From Nitrososphaera sp. (GTDB lineage Archaea; Thermoproteota; Nitrososphaeria; Nitrososphaerales; Nitrososphaeraceae): a DNA stretch of 7,393 nucleotides. The first letter of the stretch is position 1; each line of letters opens with the position of its first letter. The stretch spans positions 1 to 7,393 of the forward strand of contig JAKEIF010000176.1 in NCBI GenBank assembly GCA_022545875.1, in the 5' to 3' direction. The position numbers were made by a program, and so were the translations under genes. The notes under the pieces were generated by a model. It did not search any database, was not told the DNA's origin, and worked only from the letters and a program-made list of their open reading frames with translations. Below are positions 1 through 6,015 of the stretch, in pieces.

Positions 1-624
1 CGTGCGCTCCACATAATAGAAGATGAAGCGGGGCTCGAAGGCAAAGTGCTGCGTCCACTTTCTGCAAAGCACCTTCCACCAACAGACGCTGAGAAGGTGG
101 GCCTCGTGAATCGAGATTCCATGGGCGAAATCAAGGGAAGGTCAAGGAAAGGTCAGCTTGCAATGGCAAAGCATTTTGGCGTTGCCGAGCCTCCAAATGC
201 CGCAGGAGGATGTTTGCTAACAGACCCAGCGTTTTCACTTCGAATAAGGGATCTGATGAATAGTTCCGCCGGACTTCCAAGCCTCAATGACGTGGACCTG
301 TTAAAGGTAGGCAGGCATTTCAGGCTGGACAAGGATACCAAGCTAGTCGTAGGCAGGAACCATGACGAAAACGAAATGATAAAGGCCCTTGCGACAGAGA
401 ACGACGCAGTGATGGAAGCCCGTGACCATGTCGGACCGACTTGCATCCTGCGGTCAAACAAGATAAGTAGTGAGCTAATTTCAAAAGCGGCAGCTATAAC
501 TCTCCGGTATTCAGACAGCCCGCGAGAAAATGAATCAGTCGTAAAATTCACGATTGCAGGACAACAAAAGGAAATCTCTATTCTACCTGCGGAAAACTCG
601 GCAGCCGATAGCCTCCGCATCTAA
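1..624 (+). CDS. tRNA 4-thiouridine/2-thiouridylase-like protein with NFACT-R-type C-terminal domain (partial, 5' end outside window)
   Basis: The frame is open from base 1 to a TAA at 622-624, giving 207 residues; an internal GTG at 46 is not needed as a start because the homologous sequence continues upstream of it. The visible part matches my memory of the family of PP-loop thiouridylase-like proteins (COG0482-related) that carry a C-terminal NFACT-R-type RNA-binding domain. Matching segments are LRPLSAKHLPPT, a GRSRKGQLAMAKHFG stretch, AGGCLLTDPAFS, then LLKVGRHFRL and KLVVGRNHDENE in the C-terminal domain. The N-terminal ATP-binding PP-loop that would activate the tRNA uridine lies outside the window, so catalysis cannot be judged. 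The expected role is sulfur transfer to tRNA in the cytoplasm. The Cys of AGGCLLTD is conserved in the family and may be functional. The family call is fairly secure; the exact modified base is not. Confidence 0.8.
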   Translation, partial: RALHIIEDEAGLEGKVLRPLSAKHLPPTDAEKVGLVNRDSMGEIKGRSRKGQLAMAKHFGVAEPPNAAGGCLLTDPAFSLRIRDLMNSSAGLPSLNDVDLLKVGRHFRLDKDTKLVVGRNHDENEMIKALATENDAVMEARDHVGPTCILRSNKISSELISKAAAITLRYSDSPRENESVVKFTIAGQQKEISILPAENSAADSLRI

Positions 625-647
625 AAACGGTTCAAAAGTGCCGTTTT
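624..647 (+). terminator. Possible hairpin terminator after the tRNA-thiolation gene
   Basis: AAAACGG (624-630) and CCGTTTT (641-647) can pair as a 7-bp stem around a 10-base loop, starting at the last base of the stop codon. The 3' arm ends in TTTT, and another T-run (ATTTTG) follows near 653-658. Archaeal termination relies mainly on U-tracts and on FttA, so the hairpin itself may be incidental. Confidence 0.3.
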
Positions 648-707
648 GTGGCATTTTGCTCGTCATTCCGGTAGTCAAGCTAAAATCAACTATTGAGTGA
701 ATGAGAT

Positions 708-746
708 TTGACCACCATGACTATTGACCACGCACGAGAAGGTCAA
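708..746 (+). promoter_or_regulatory. TTGACC repeat cluster upstream of sepF (candidate operator)
   Basis: TTGACCAC occurs at 708-715 and again at 724-731, a 16-base period. The reverse complement of its core, GGTCAA, lies at 741-746. The second and third copies form an inverted repeat (TTGACC, 11 bases, GGTCAA) ending 16 bases before the sepF ATG. A weak TATA-like stretch, CTAAAATC, lies upstream at about 680-687. The arrangement suggests a regulator-binding site, but no regulator is identified and chance cannot be excluded for such short words. Confidence 0.35.
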
Positions 747-761
747 ATGCAATTCATCTAG
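717..761 (+). other. 14-codon upstream frame abutting the sepF start
   Basis: ATG at 717 opens a frame of 14 codons (MTIDHAREGQMQFI) that ends in TAG at 759-761, directly against the sepF ATG at 762. It is in the sepF frame. If the weak TATA-like element near 680-687 is used, transcription would start near 710-717, so this ATG could be the first codon of the message, with sepF translated by reinitiation. It may equally be untranslated leader. Confidence 0.2.
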
Positions 762-1040
762 ATGCAGACTCAAAAGACGCCAGTTTATTTGAAGGCACTC
801 ACCCTAAGGGACGTTACCGATATTTCGGCAATAAAGGAGGACATAAAGAAGCACATGATCCTGATTCTCAGAGTCACTCCCCTTGCCCAGAAGGACGTTG
901 AAGAATTGCGGAAAGTTGTGGAGGAACTTTACTCATATTCCCAATCAACCGGCGGGGATATAGCAAGGCTGGGCGAGGAGCGCATCGTAATTACTCCTCC
1001 AGGCGTCAAGATATGGCGCGGTGCGTACGACCTAAAGTAA
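762..1040 (+). CDS. sepF: SepF-like cell division protein
   Basis: The 92-residue product is almost entirely the SepF core (DUF552). A beta strand YLKALTLRDV (9-18) opens it, DISAIKEDIKKHMILILRVTPL (20-41) follows, then a dimerisation helix around 44-60 and the GGDIARLGEERIVITPPGVKIW signature (64-85). In archaea SepF binds FtsZ and anchors it to the membrane during division. The start is fixed because an in-frame TAG lies immediately upstream. No N-terminal amphipathic membrane helix is visible: only about eight residues precede the core, whereas many SepF proteins carry a membrane-targeting helix and linker. Membrane anchoring in the usual way is therefore doubtful. No clear Shine-Dalgarno sequence is present. 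The 3' end overlaps the convergent fttA gene by 9 bases. The family call is strong; the role beside the Cdv division system expected in this lineage is unknown. Confidence 0.88.
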   Translation: MQTQKTPVYLKALTLRDVTDISAIKEDIKKHMILILRVTPLAQKDVEELRKVVEELYSYSQSTGGDIARLGEERIVITPPGVKIWRGAYDLK

Positions 1041-2930
1041 CTTGATAGCTTCCTGAACCAGAGGATGCTGTGTCTGAATTTTATGCATCTTGTTTATCGA
1101 GCTCGCCAAATTCTGCGCCTTTGCGCGCTCTCCATGATTAACAAGTACGCGCCTGAGCTTTGGCCTGAGCCTGAACAAGTATTGCATTAGCTGCTCGTAA
1201 TTGCTGTGGCTCGCAAAGCCATCCAGCCGGTCGACTTTGCAAAGGAGCTCAACCTCTCTGCCGTTTATCGTCAGCTTTTTCGACCCCTCCTGGATCGCCC
1301 TGCCTGGAGTTTCAAGAGCCTGGTATGACACCATCACCAATCGGCTGTTTGGATTACCCGCTATTTGCTCCAAGTACTTTATGGAAGGTCCCCCTAGTAG
1401 CATGGAAGACGGCGCCAGAATTATCGAAGGCTCGCTGTCAAGTGTGATTGAATCGACTGTCTTGAATCTGTCAGAGGATCCGAAAGGAGTCCCTTCGGAG
1501 CTTAGTACCTGTTCACGAAGTGGCCGAGAAAGGAATTCAGGGTACGCTTCATGGATGCTCGTGGCCTCGGACACTTTTTTCTCCACGAGCACTTTAGCCT
1601 GAGTGGGAATCCTGCCCTGCTTTATGAACCTGTCAATAACAAGAATGATCTCCTGTGATATGCCTACCGCGGGCACCGGCAAAAGCACGTGCCCGCCTGA
1701 AGAAATTGCGCTGCTGATTATTTCCGCCAATGAAGCCTCGGCTTCTTCAGGCCTTTGGAGTATGTCCTCTTTGCCGCCGTAGGTGCTCTCAATTATCATG
1801 GTTTCCACCCGGGGAAAATTCCATGATGCATTTTCGAGCGATAGCGTCCTGCCGAATTTGAAATCTCCGGTATAGACCAGATTGTGATCGCCGTTTCCGA
1901 TGTGAAGATGGACCGACGTGGATCCCAAGATATGTCCAGCGTTGTAGAGAACCAGTTTGACATCAGGAGAGATGTCTGTAACGATGCCACTTGTCAGAGT
2001 TATTGTGTGCATGAGCGCATTATCGATATCCCTCTCGGAATAGAGCGACGCAGATCCGGCTCTGGCTACATAATCACGCTGTAGCAAGCTCATCAGCAAC
2101 AAAGTCGGTTCGGTGCAATACACAGGTCCCCGGTAGCCATACTTGAAGAGAGCAGGGAGAAATCCAGTATGATCCATATGCGCGTGTGTCAAGACCACTG
2201 CGTCAATTTCCTCCGTGCTAACCCCTGCTACGTCAAATCGAGGCAATGCGGCAAGAGAGTCCTTGGCAGAAGGGTTTATGCCGCAGTCGAGAAGCACCCT
2301 GCTCTCAGGAGTGGAAAGCATCATGCACGACCTGCCGACTTCTGCAAAGCCTCCCAATGTAAAAAGGCTGGCCTCGGCGGACTCGATCAACGGGTCACGA
2401 AAGATTTTGTCGCCTACTTCACGGAAGAACCTAGTCCGGTCTGAAGCCGTTTCCGATAGAACGCGGTACATGGCCGAAATAGTGGATAGATCCTGCGGCG
2501 CTTTTCGTACTCTAACCTTCCAACCAGTCTTCTCTGCGAGTTCCAAATTGTCGAATTCTTCACCGACTTGTGCTAGCATCCAGGGCTTTTTCACAAAGAC
2601 AACAGCCTCTCCCAGTACCGGGTCAAAGAAGGTGCCTGAAACCCCGACTTCTTTTGGTATCGCATCTTCAATTATCTTGGTCGACTCTGGCTGCGGCTTG
2701 CGTATTCCCTCGTCAGTACGAATGACAATTCGCTTCTTGATGGTATTGACCATGTTCGAGACCAACTGGCTGTTTTGCATCAGATAGGTGGGATTTCTCG
2801 AGTAGAGTGCGATGCGGGGCCCTTCGTATTCAATCTTGGTCAATGCAGCCTCCTGTGGAAGACTTTGCAGTATGACTGCCATGATGTTTTGGCTTGCAGA
2901 TTCTGGACTTTGATGTGATTTACGTTGCAT
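1032..2930 (-). CDS. fttA: Archaeal CPSF1 / FttA: KH-domain metallo-beta-lactamase beta-CASP ribonuclease, divergent
   Basis: This 632-residue protein has the aCPSF1/FttA layout: two N-terminal KH-like regions (about 15-75 and 80-145), a metallo-beta-lactamase domain starting at LTLGGFAEVGRS (191-201), a beta-CASP insert from about 390, and a return to the lactamase fold at the C-terminus. Metal ligands are visible: HAHMDH at 249-254, H333 in AGHILGS, D356 in YTGDFKFG, E381 in IESTYGG, H575 in ASHSN and H599 in VNHGE. FttA cleaves nascent RNA with the transcription elongation machinery and terminates transcription. The ATG at 2930 (MQRKS) was chosen because it fits my memory of related starts and ALL strong homology lies after it; an in-frame ATG at 2972 would add 14 residues and lies about 40 bases from a TATA-like box. 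Several usually conserved beta-CASP residues differ: PAVGIS with Ile where Arg is usual, PSSM where TSGM is usual, and HSN where HSD is usual. The second KH-like region lacks a visible GXXG loop. Length is normal. It may be a diverged paralogue. Confidence 0.9.
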   Translation of the reverse strand: MQRKSHQSPESASQNIMAVILQSLPQEAALTKIEYEGPRIALYSRNPTYLMQNSQLVSNMVNTIKKRIVIRTDEGIRKPQPESTKIIEDAIPKEVGVSGTFFDPVLGEAVVFVKKPWMLAQVGEEFDNLELAEKTGWKVRVRKAPQDLSTISAMYRVLSETASDRTRFFREVGDKIFRDPLIESAEASLFTLGGFAEVGRSCMMLSTPESRVLLDCGINPSAKDSLAALPRFDVAGVSTEEIDAVVLTHAHMDHTGFLPALFKYGYRGPVYCTEPTLLLMSLLQRDYVARAGSASLYSERDIDNALMHTITLTSGIVTDISPDVKLVLYNAGHILGSTSVHLHIGNGDHNLVYTGDFKFGRTLSLENASWNFPRVETMIIESTYGGKEDILQRPEEAEASLAEIISSAISSGGHVLLPVPAVGISQEIILVIDRFIKQGRIPTQAKVLVEKKVSEATSIHEAYPEFLSRPLREQVLSSEGTPFGSSDRFKTVDSITLDSEPSIILAPSSMLLGGPSIKYLEQIAGNPNSRLVMVSYQALETPGRAIQEGSKKLTINGREVELLCKVDRLDGFASHSNYEQLMQYLFRLRPKLRRVLVNHGERAKAQNLASSINKMHKIQTQHPLVQEAIKLL

Positions 2931-3010
2931 TAATGTGACCCTTAGACAGCCAACTTCAAATCCAGATGGCAAGAGGAATGGTTGTCAGTTTCTCCTCTAG
3001 CCGGCACCCA

Positions 3011-3020
3011 TATTAAATAT
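3011..3020 (-). promoter_or_regulatory. TATA-like box for fttA
   Basis: On the minus strand this reads ATATTTAATA, an archaeal TATA-like element. A start point roughly 25 bases downstream would fall near 2985-2990. That gives a short leader to the ATG at 2972 or about 55-60 bases to the ATG at 2930. It shares a divergent intergenic region with the TRAM gene promoter. Confidence 0.5.
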
Positions 3021-3068
3021 TTGGCTTAAAGATGCTGAAAGGACATCAAAGTTGAAATACTGACCAGG

Positions 3069-3078
3069 TTTTATAATA
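3069..3078 (+). promoter_or_regulatory. TATA-like box for the TRAM gene
   Basis: TTTTATAATA lies with its centre about 20 bases before the proposed TTG start at 3094. This is a little short of the usual 25-27 bases from box to transcript start, so the message is either leaderless with a tight spacing or starts slightly differently. No Shine-Dalgarno sequence is seen before the TTG. Confidence 0.55.
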
Positions 3079-3093
3079 GTAAGCGAACCGAAT

Positions 3094-3417
3094 TTGGAAG
3101 ATAGCTCAGGTTTTGGAGGGGGCGGCGGAAGAAGCTTTGATCGTCCAAGGTTTGGTGGGCCAAGGCCATTCAAGCCATCGCCAGTGCGCGTTGGCGAAGA
3201 GTACGATGTAAAGATTGAATCACTGAGCAAGAGAGGAGACAGCGGCGTTGCAAGAGTCCAGGGGCTGGTGATATTCGTTGTAGGCACAAAGGTTGGCGAT
3301 GCAGTCAAGGTAAAGATCACCAAAGTCGGCCGAGGATATGCTACTGCAGAGGTCGTCAACAGCGGGTCAGAAATGCCGGCAGAGCAACCACAGCAAGATT
3401 CTCAGACGACGGAATAG
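3094..3417 (+). CDS. TRAM-domain RNA-binding protein with Gly/Arg-rich N-terminus
   Basis: The 107-residue product has a Gly/Arg/Phe-rich head (residues 6-26, with GFGGGGGR and RFGGPRPF), a TRAM domain (about 31-88: VRVGEEYDVKIESLSKRGD, then GVARVQGLVIFVVG and KVGDAVKVKITKVGRGYATAEVV), and an acidic Gln-rich tail. Stand-alone archaeal TRAM proteins bind RNA and are proposed to be RNA chaperones comparable to bacterial cold-shock proteins; RG-rich heads usually add RNA contacts. The start is TTG: the only in-frame ATG lies after the domain, and the frame upstream closes at a TGA (3061-3063) without any ATG or GTG. It is divergent from fttA, another RNA-acting protein, and upstream of egsA on the same strand with a 53-base gap containing a separate promoter. 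Domain call is strong; the specific RNA targets are unknown. Confidence 0.88.
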   Translation: MEDSSGFGGGGGRSFDRPRFGGPRPFKPSPVRVGEEYDVKIESLSKRGDSGVARVQGLVIFVVGTKVGDAVKVKITKVGRGYATAEVVNSGSEMPAEQPQQDSQTTE

Positions 3418-3430
3418 CCCTTTGAGAAGT

Positions 3431-3457
3431 TGTGCAAGATTAATTAGTTCCTGCACA
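3431..3457 (+). promoter_or_regulatory. egsA promoter: TATA-like box flanked by TGTGCA/TGCACA inverted repeat
   Basis: GATTAATTAG (3438-3447) is a TATA-like element whose centre lies about 28 bases before the TTG at 3471, the spacing expected of a leaderless transcript. It sits inside an inverted repeat, TGTGCA at 3431-3436 and TGCACA at 3452-3457, with a 15-base spacer. A protein bound to both arms would block TBP, so repression is one reading; no regulator is identified. Confidence 0.45.
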
Positions 3458-3470
3458 GGTCATTTTTCTA

Positions 3471-4538
3471 TTGGATTCTTCCCCCAAGCACTTGATGGAA
3501 CTGCCTAGGAAGATCCTCATTGGAGAATCCGTAATCTCTGAGCTTGGCTCAATTATCCGGTCACTTGGGACAGATTCGCCAACGGTTGCCATTATCAGCG
3601 GCAAGAAGGTAAAGGCAAGGGCTGGCAAGGATTGCGCTCAGGCATTGAAGAAGGAGTCGCTCGCTTTTTCATGGCACATAGGGGACAATGCATCCATGGA
3701 AACCGTGGGCAAGCTGCAGGAAAAATTGGAAGAAAAGGACCTGCCAGATTTTGTTCTTGGGTTCGGAGGGGGCAGATCTGTAGACATTGCAAAAATGACT
3801 GCCTTTAAAATAGACAAGCCATTTCTGAGCGTTCCAACATCGGCCTCGCACGACGGAATATCAAGCCCATTCGTTTCAATACGTGGTACTGACAAGCCAC
3901 ATTCCGTGAAGGCAAATACGCCCATTGGAGTCCTTGCCGATACGCTCCTGATGTCAAATGCGCCGCCACGTTTGCTGGCAGGTGGCTGCGGGGATCTCGT
4001 AGGAAAAATAACAGCCGTAAAAGACTGGGAACTAGCCAAAGAAGACAGGGGCGAATATTTTGGCAGCTATGCCGCCAACCTGGCATATATGAGCGCCAGA
4101 ATAATCCTCGCAGAGTCCAAAAGACTAGGCAAAGCAAACCAGTTTGGAATACGGACGATTGTGGAGGCACTTATTAGCGCAGGGGTAGCTGCATGTATCG
4201 CAGGAAGCAGCAGGCCGTGTTCTGGCTCGGAACATCTGTTCAGCCATGCAATCGAGTACGTCGCCGGGCCGGATTTTGGTCTCCATGGCGAAAGAGTGGG
4301 CATAGGCACCATAATGATGGCAAAGCTCCATGGTCTCGACTGGGAGAAAATTAAGGAAACGTTGGTAGATGTTGGAGCGCCGACTACTGCAAAGCAAATC
4401 GGTCTTTCAGATGAACACGTAGTCAAGGCGTTAGTAACGGCACAATCCCTTAGGCCTGACCGTTACACAGTGCTTAGCAAGATCAAGCTCGACATAAAAT
4501 CCGCACGGGAGCTTGCAAAGGCGGTAAAGGTTATCTAG
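3471..4538 (+). CDS. egsA: sn-glycerol-1-phosphate dehydrogenase [NAD(P)+]
   Basis: This 355-residue cytoplasmic enzyme reduces dihydroxyacetone phosphate to sn-glycerol-1-phosphate, the stereospecific first step in making the backbone of archaeal ether lipids. The dinucleotide site GFGGGRSVDIAK is at 97-108 and the substrate-side segment SVPTSASHDGISSP at 120-133. The three expected Zn ligands are D175 (GCGDLVGK), H255 (GSEHLFSHA) and H272 (GLHGERVG). Length is normal for the family and nothing is missing. The start is uncertain between TTG at 3471 and ATG at 3495 (residue 9, MELPRK). The TTG is favoured because a TATA-like box sits about 28 bases upstream; the ATG would leave a leader of about 24 bases and a protein beginning close to many homologues. 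The 3' end overlaps the convergent SRPBCC gene by 8 bases. A promoter of its own suggests it is not strictly co-transcribed with the TRAM gene. Confidence 0.95.
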   Translation: MDSSPKHLMELPRKILIGESVISELGSIIRSLGTDSPTVAIISGKKVKARAGKDCAQALKKESLAFSWHIGDNASMETVGKLQEKLEEKDLPDFVLGFGGGRSVDIAKMTAFKIDKPFLSVPTSASHDGISSPFVSIRGTDKPHSVKANTPIGVLADTLLMSNAPPRLLAGGCGDLVGKITAVKDWELAKEDRGEYFGSYAANLAYMSARIILAESKRLGKANQFGIRTIVEALISAGVAACIAGSSRPCSGSEHLFSHAIEYVAGPDFGLHGERVGIGTIMMAKLHGLDWEKIKETLVDVGAPTTAKQIGLSDEHVVKALVTAQSLRPDRYTVLSKIKLDIKSARELAKAVKVI

Positions 4539-4980
4539 TCTTCTCAAACTTTTTCTTGGTTGCCATTTTCCGGTGAGCAAAGGTTTTTTCTAGTCGCTTC
4601 AAGACGTAACCTTCCAACATTTTTCCAATGAACCCATAGTGGAGCTCAAAGTCAATTTCATCAATGACTTCTGTTCTTTTGTCACCGGCCGCTCTGAACT
4701 TGTGAGCATGCCTCCATACTTTGAACCTCCCTGTGATCATTTCGTCCACGTACTCATACGGCTTCATGGATGTTATCTTTGAATGCCAGTTGCTGCGGGT
4801 CACCAGCTTGCCAGTTATCCAGACTTCTGACCCCTCAGCCAGCGCCGGTCCTGTAGAATTTAGGACGCGCAGGTCAAGCTCTGGCGGAGTAATCACCTCC
4901 AGGTGCTTTATGTCAGTATAAAAGTCCCAGACCTTGGATATTTCAGCTTCAACAAGAAAAGAGTGCCTAAAGCTCCGCAT
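4531..4980 (-). CDS. SRPBCC (START-like) ligand-binding domain protein
   Basis: The 149-residue product resembles the COG4276-type SRPBCC proteins. It opens with the first strand and helix FRHSFLVEAEISKVWDFYTD (4-23) and continues with the HLEVITPPELDLRVL segment (26-40). GSEVWITGKLV (50-60) and the central WHSKITSMKPYEYVDEMITG (65-84) form further strands, and the long C-terminal helix begins near GFIGKMLEGYVLKRLEKTF (116-134). The fold is a helix-grip with a hydrophobic pocket; the ligand cannot be predicted. The tail (138-149) is Lys-rich, ending KKKFEKTR. There is no signal peptide or membrane segment, so it is cytoplasmic. The ATG at 4980 lies 33 bases beyond the stop of the zinc-ribbon gene on the same strand, so co-transcription is possible, though a weak TATA-like element overlaps the end of that gene. 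The 3' end overlaps egsA by 8 bases. Confidence 0.82.
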   Translation of the reverse strand: MRSFRHSFLVEAEISKVWDFYTDIKHLEVITPPELDLRVLNSTGPALAEGSEVWITGKLVTRSNWHSKITSMKPYEYVDEMITGRFKVWRHAHKFRAAGDKRTEVIDEIDFELHYGFIGKMLEGYVLKRLEKTFAHRKMATKKKFEKTR

Positions 4981-5007
4981 AGTGGGATTGAGGGTTATGC
5001 CTTAGTT

Positions 5008-5015
5008 GAATCTTT
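5008..5015 (-). promoter_or_regulatory. Weak TATA-like element before the SRPBCC gene
   Basis: On the minus strand TAAAGATT is centred about 31 bases upstream of the ATG at 4980 and overlaps the stop codon of the preceding zinc-ribbon gene. This spacing would allow a nearly leaderless transcript from its own promoter, but the match to a TATA box is poor. Confidence 0.25.
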
Positions 5016-5682
5016 AGTCGCAGCTGTACTGGGCCGACTGATCTGCGCCGGCAACCTGCTGGAATTCCGAGAAGCTAAATTCATCCGATTGAGAGTATGG
5101 GACTATTCCCAAGATTTTGGCATCCATCGTCATTGCTACCGTCATGTCATTTTCGTTATAGGGACTGTTTCCGGGCTCTCCGAGCGCGAGGACTAGTCCG
5201 CTTATGATATCAGCGCTCAGGGACATCTCTCCATCAAATGTTGCGGCCTGATAGGGCATTACTAGGTCACCGTCAACGGTTACCCGTGCAAACTCGGCCT
5301 GCCTGTATTTTATCACGGCGCTGAACCTGTCAAATCCCGCAGGGAATACCGTAGGGTTGCACGCATCGAGCTTTATCGTGGAACTCATTGAAGCGATGTC
5401 AAATTCGGAAACGTCGTTTACCCTAAACTGCATGCTGTTTAAGGCATAGTTGTTCCCAAGAAAGGTCCCAACAAGCACTGCCACCGCGACTCCAATGCCC
5501 ATTACCATGACTCTCGAGAAGCCCCGGCTCTTTTCCTGCCTGCGTACGGCCCTTGTCCTCGAAACCTTCACGGATTCGTCAATGTAGTTTATCGGATTTG
5601 CGGTGCCGCAGCCAGGGCAGAACTTTTCAGTACGGATAGGCTTGCCGCAATTGGGGCAGGGAATACTGTACTCTTCCGTCAA
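5014..5682 (-). CDS. Membrane-anchored protein: zinc ribbon, one transmembrane helix, LEA-2-like outer domain
   Basis: The 222-residue protein begins with a rubredoxin-type zinc ribbon, CPNC (9-12) and CPGC (22-25). A basic linker (38-57, many Arg/Lys) follows, then a single hydrophobic helix VMVMGIGVAVAVLVGTFLG (58-76), then about 140 residues expected outside the cell. By the positive-inside rule the basic linker and zinc ribbon are cytoplasmic. The outer part (about 84-205) has the pattern of a LEA14/LEA-2 (WHy-type) beta-sandwich: MQFRVNDVSEFDI, then KLDACNPTVFPAGFDRFSAVIKY, then PYQAATFDGEMSLSADIISGLVLAL. Two cysteines, C108 and C221, could form a disulfide. The function is unknown; stress or envelope roles are only inferred from the LEA-like fold. 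The start is TTG at 5682, supported by a TATA-like box centred about 30 bases upstream; no ATG lies near the ribbon. The SRPBCC gene follows after a 33-base gap. Confidence 0.8.
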   Translation of the reverse strand: MTEEYSIPCPNCGKPIRTEKFCPGCGTANPINYIDESVKVSRTRAVRRQEKSRGFSRVMVMGIGVAVAVLVGTFLGNNYALNSMQFRVNDVSEFDIASMSSTIKLDACNPTVFPAGFDRFSAVIKYRQAEFARVTVDGDLVMPYQAATFDGEMSLSADIISGLVLALGEPGNSPYNENDMTVAMTMDAKILGIVPYSQSDEFSFSEFQQVAGADQSAQYSCD

Positions 5683-6015
5683 GTTTGTACAAAAGCTACC
5701 TTGAGCGGATTATAACCGCTATAGAGTAGTAGGAAGCTACAGACGATTTGGCACGATGTCGTGCCGCGTCGTTTATCTCGCTTCTTCGGAACGGTATCCA
5801 TTTGCTGGCTTTGTGGAGGAAAGGTGGGGAAGGGATTCGTTCCTATTTGCTGAAGTTTGGGGAAGTGCGCCGTTATGTGGCATCTACAGAGGCTAGGACC
5901 AGTGACACTGTCACTTTCTTGTGTTCATCCTCCGACCCCAACTCCGGGGGAATCAGATTTCTAGGGCTTGTTGCTTTTTTGTGCGATCTTGAACTAGTCC
6001 TCTTTTTCAATATGG
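5683..6015. other. Gene-poor stretch with several inverted repeats; possible + strand ncRNA
   Basis: No convincing protein gene lies here. Inverted repeats visible beyond the promoter palindrome are GGCACGA/TCGTGCC (5750-5765, 2-base centre), AGGGA-TTCG-TTCCT (5831-5844, with a UUCG-type loop and one G-T pair), AGTGACA-C-TGTCACT (5901-5915) and a 4-bp CCCC/GGGG pair (5936-5949). On the + strand the TTATAA at 5710-5715 and the T-run at 5974-5979 could bracket a transcript of about 240 bases. A + strand frame from TTG 5748 to 6125 is open but has protein-unlike composition and runs antisense into the next gene. I do not recognise an RNA family or a tRNA. Confidence 0.3.
5704..5720 (-). promoter_or_regulatory. 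Promoter of the zinc-ribbon gene inside an inverted repeat
   Basis: AGCGG (5704-5708) and CCGCT (5716-5720) flank ATTATAA. On the minus strand this reads GGTTATAATCC, a TATA-like box centred about 30 bases before the TTG start at 5682, so the transcript would be leaderless or nearly so. The TTATAA core is symmetrical and could also orient transcription rightward, with a start near 5740. The GC arms make an operator possible. Confidence 0.45.

Noticed and set aside
153..620. Long minus-strand frame opposite the tRNA-thiolation gene
   Set aside because: The opposite strand has clear family motifs throughout; this frame is an antisense shadow with no recognisable domain.
2215..2787. 190-codon + strand frame inside fttA
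   Set aside because: It lies antisense to the KH-like and lactamase regions, which carry conserved motifs; its own translation has no family pattern.
5813..5830. GGAGGAAAGGT resembles the CR-I element of RNase P RNA (GGAGGAAAGTC)
   Set aside because: No matching CR-V or other conserved RNase P segments follow at the right distance, and the last two bases of the motif do not fit.
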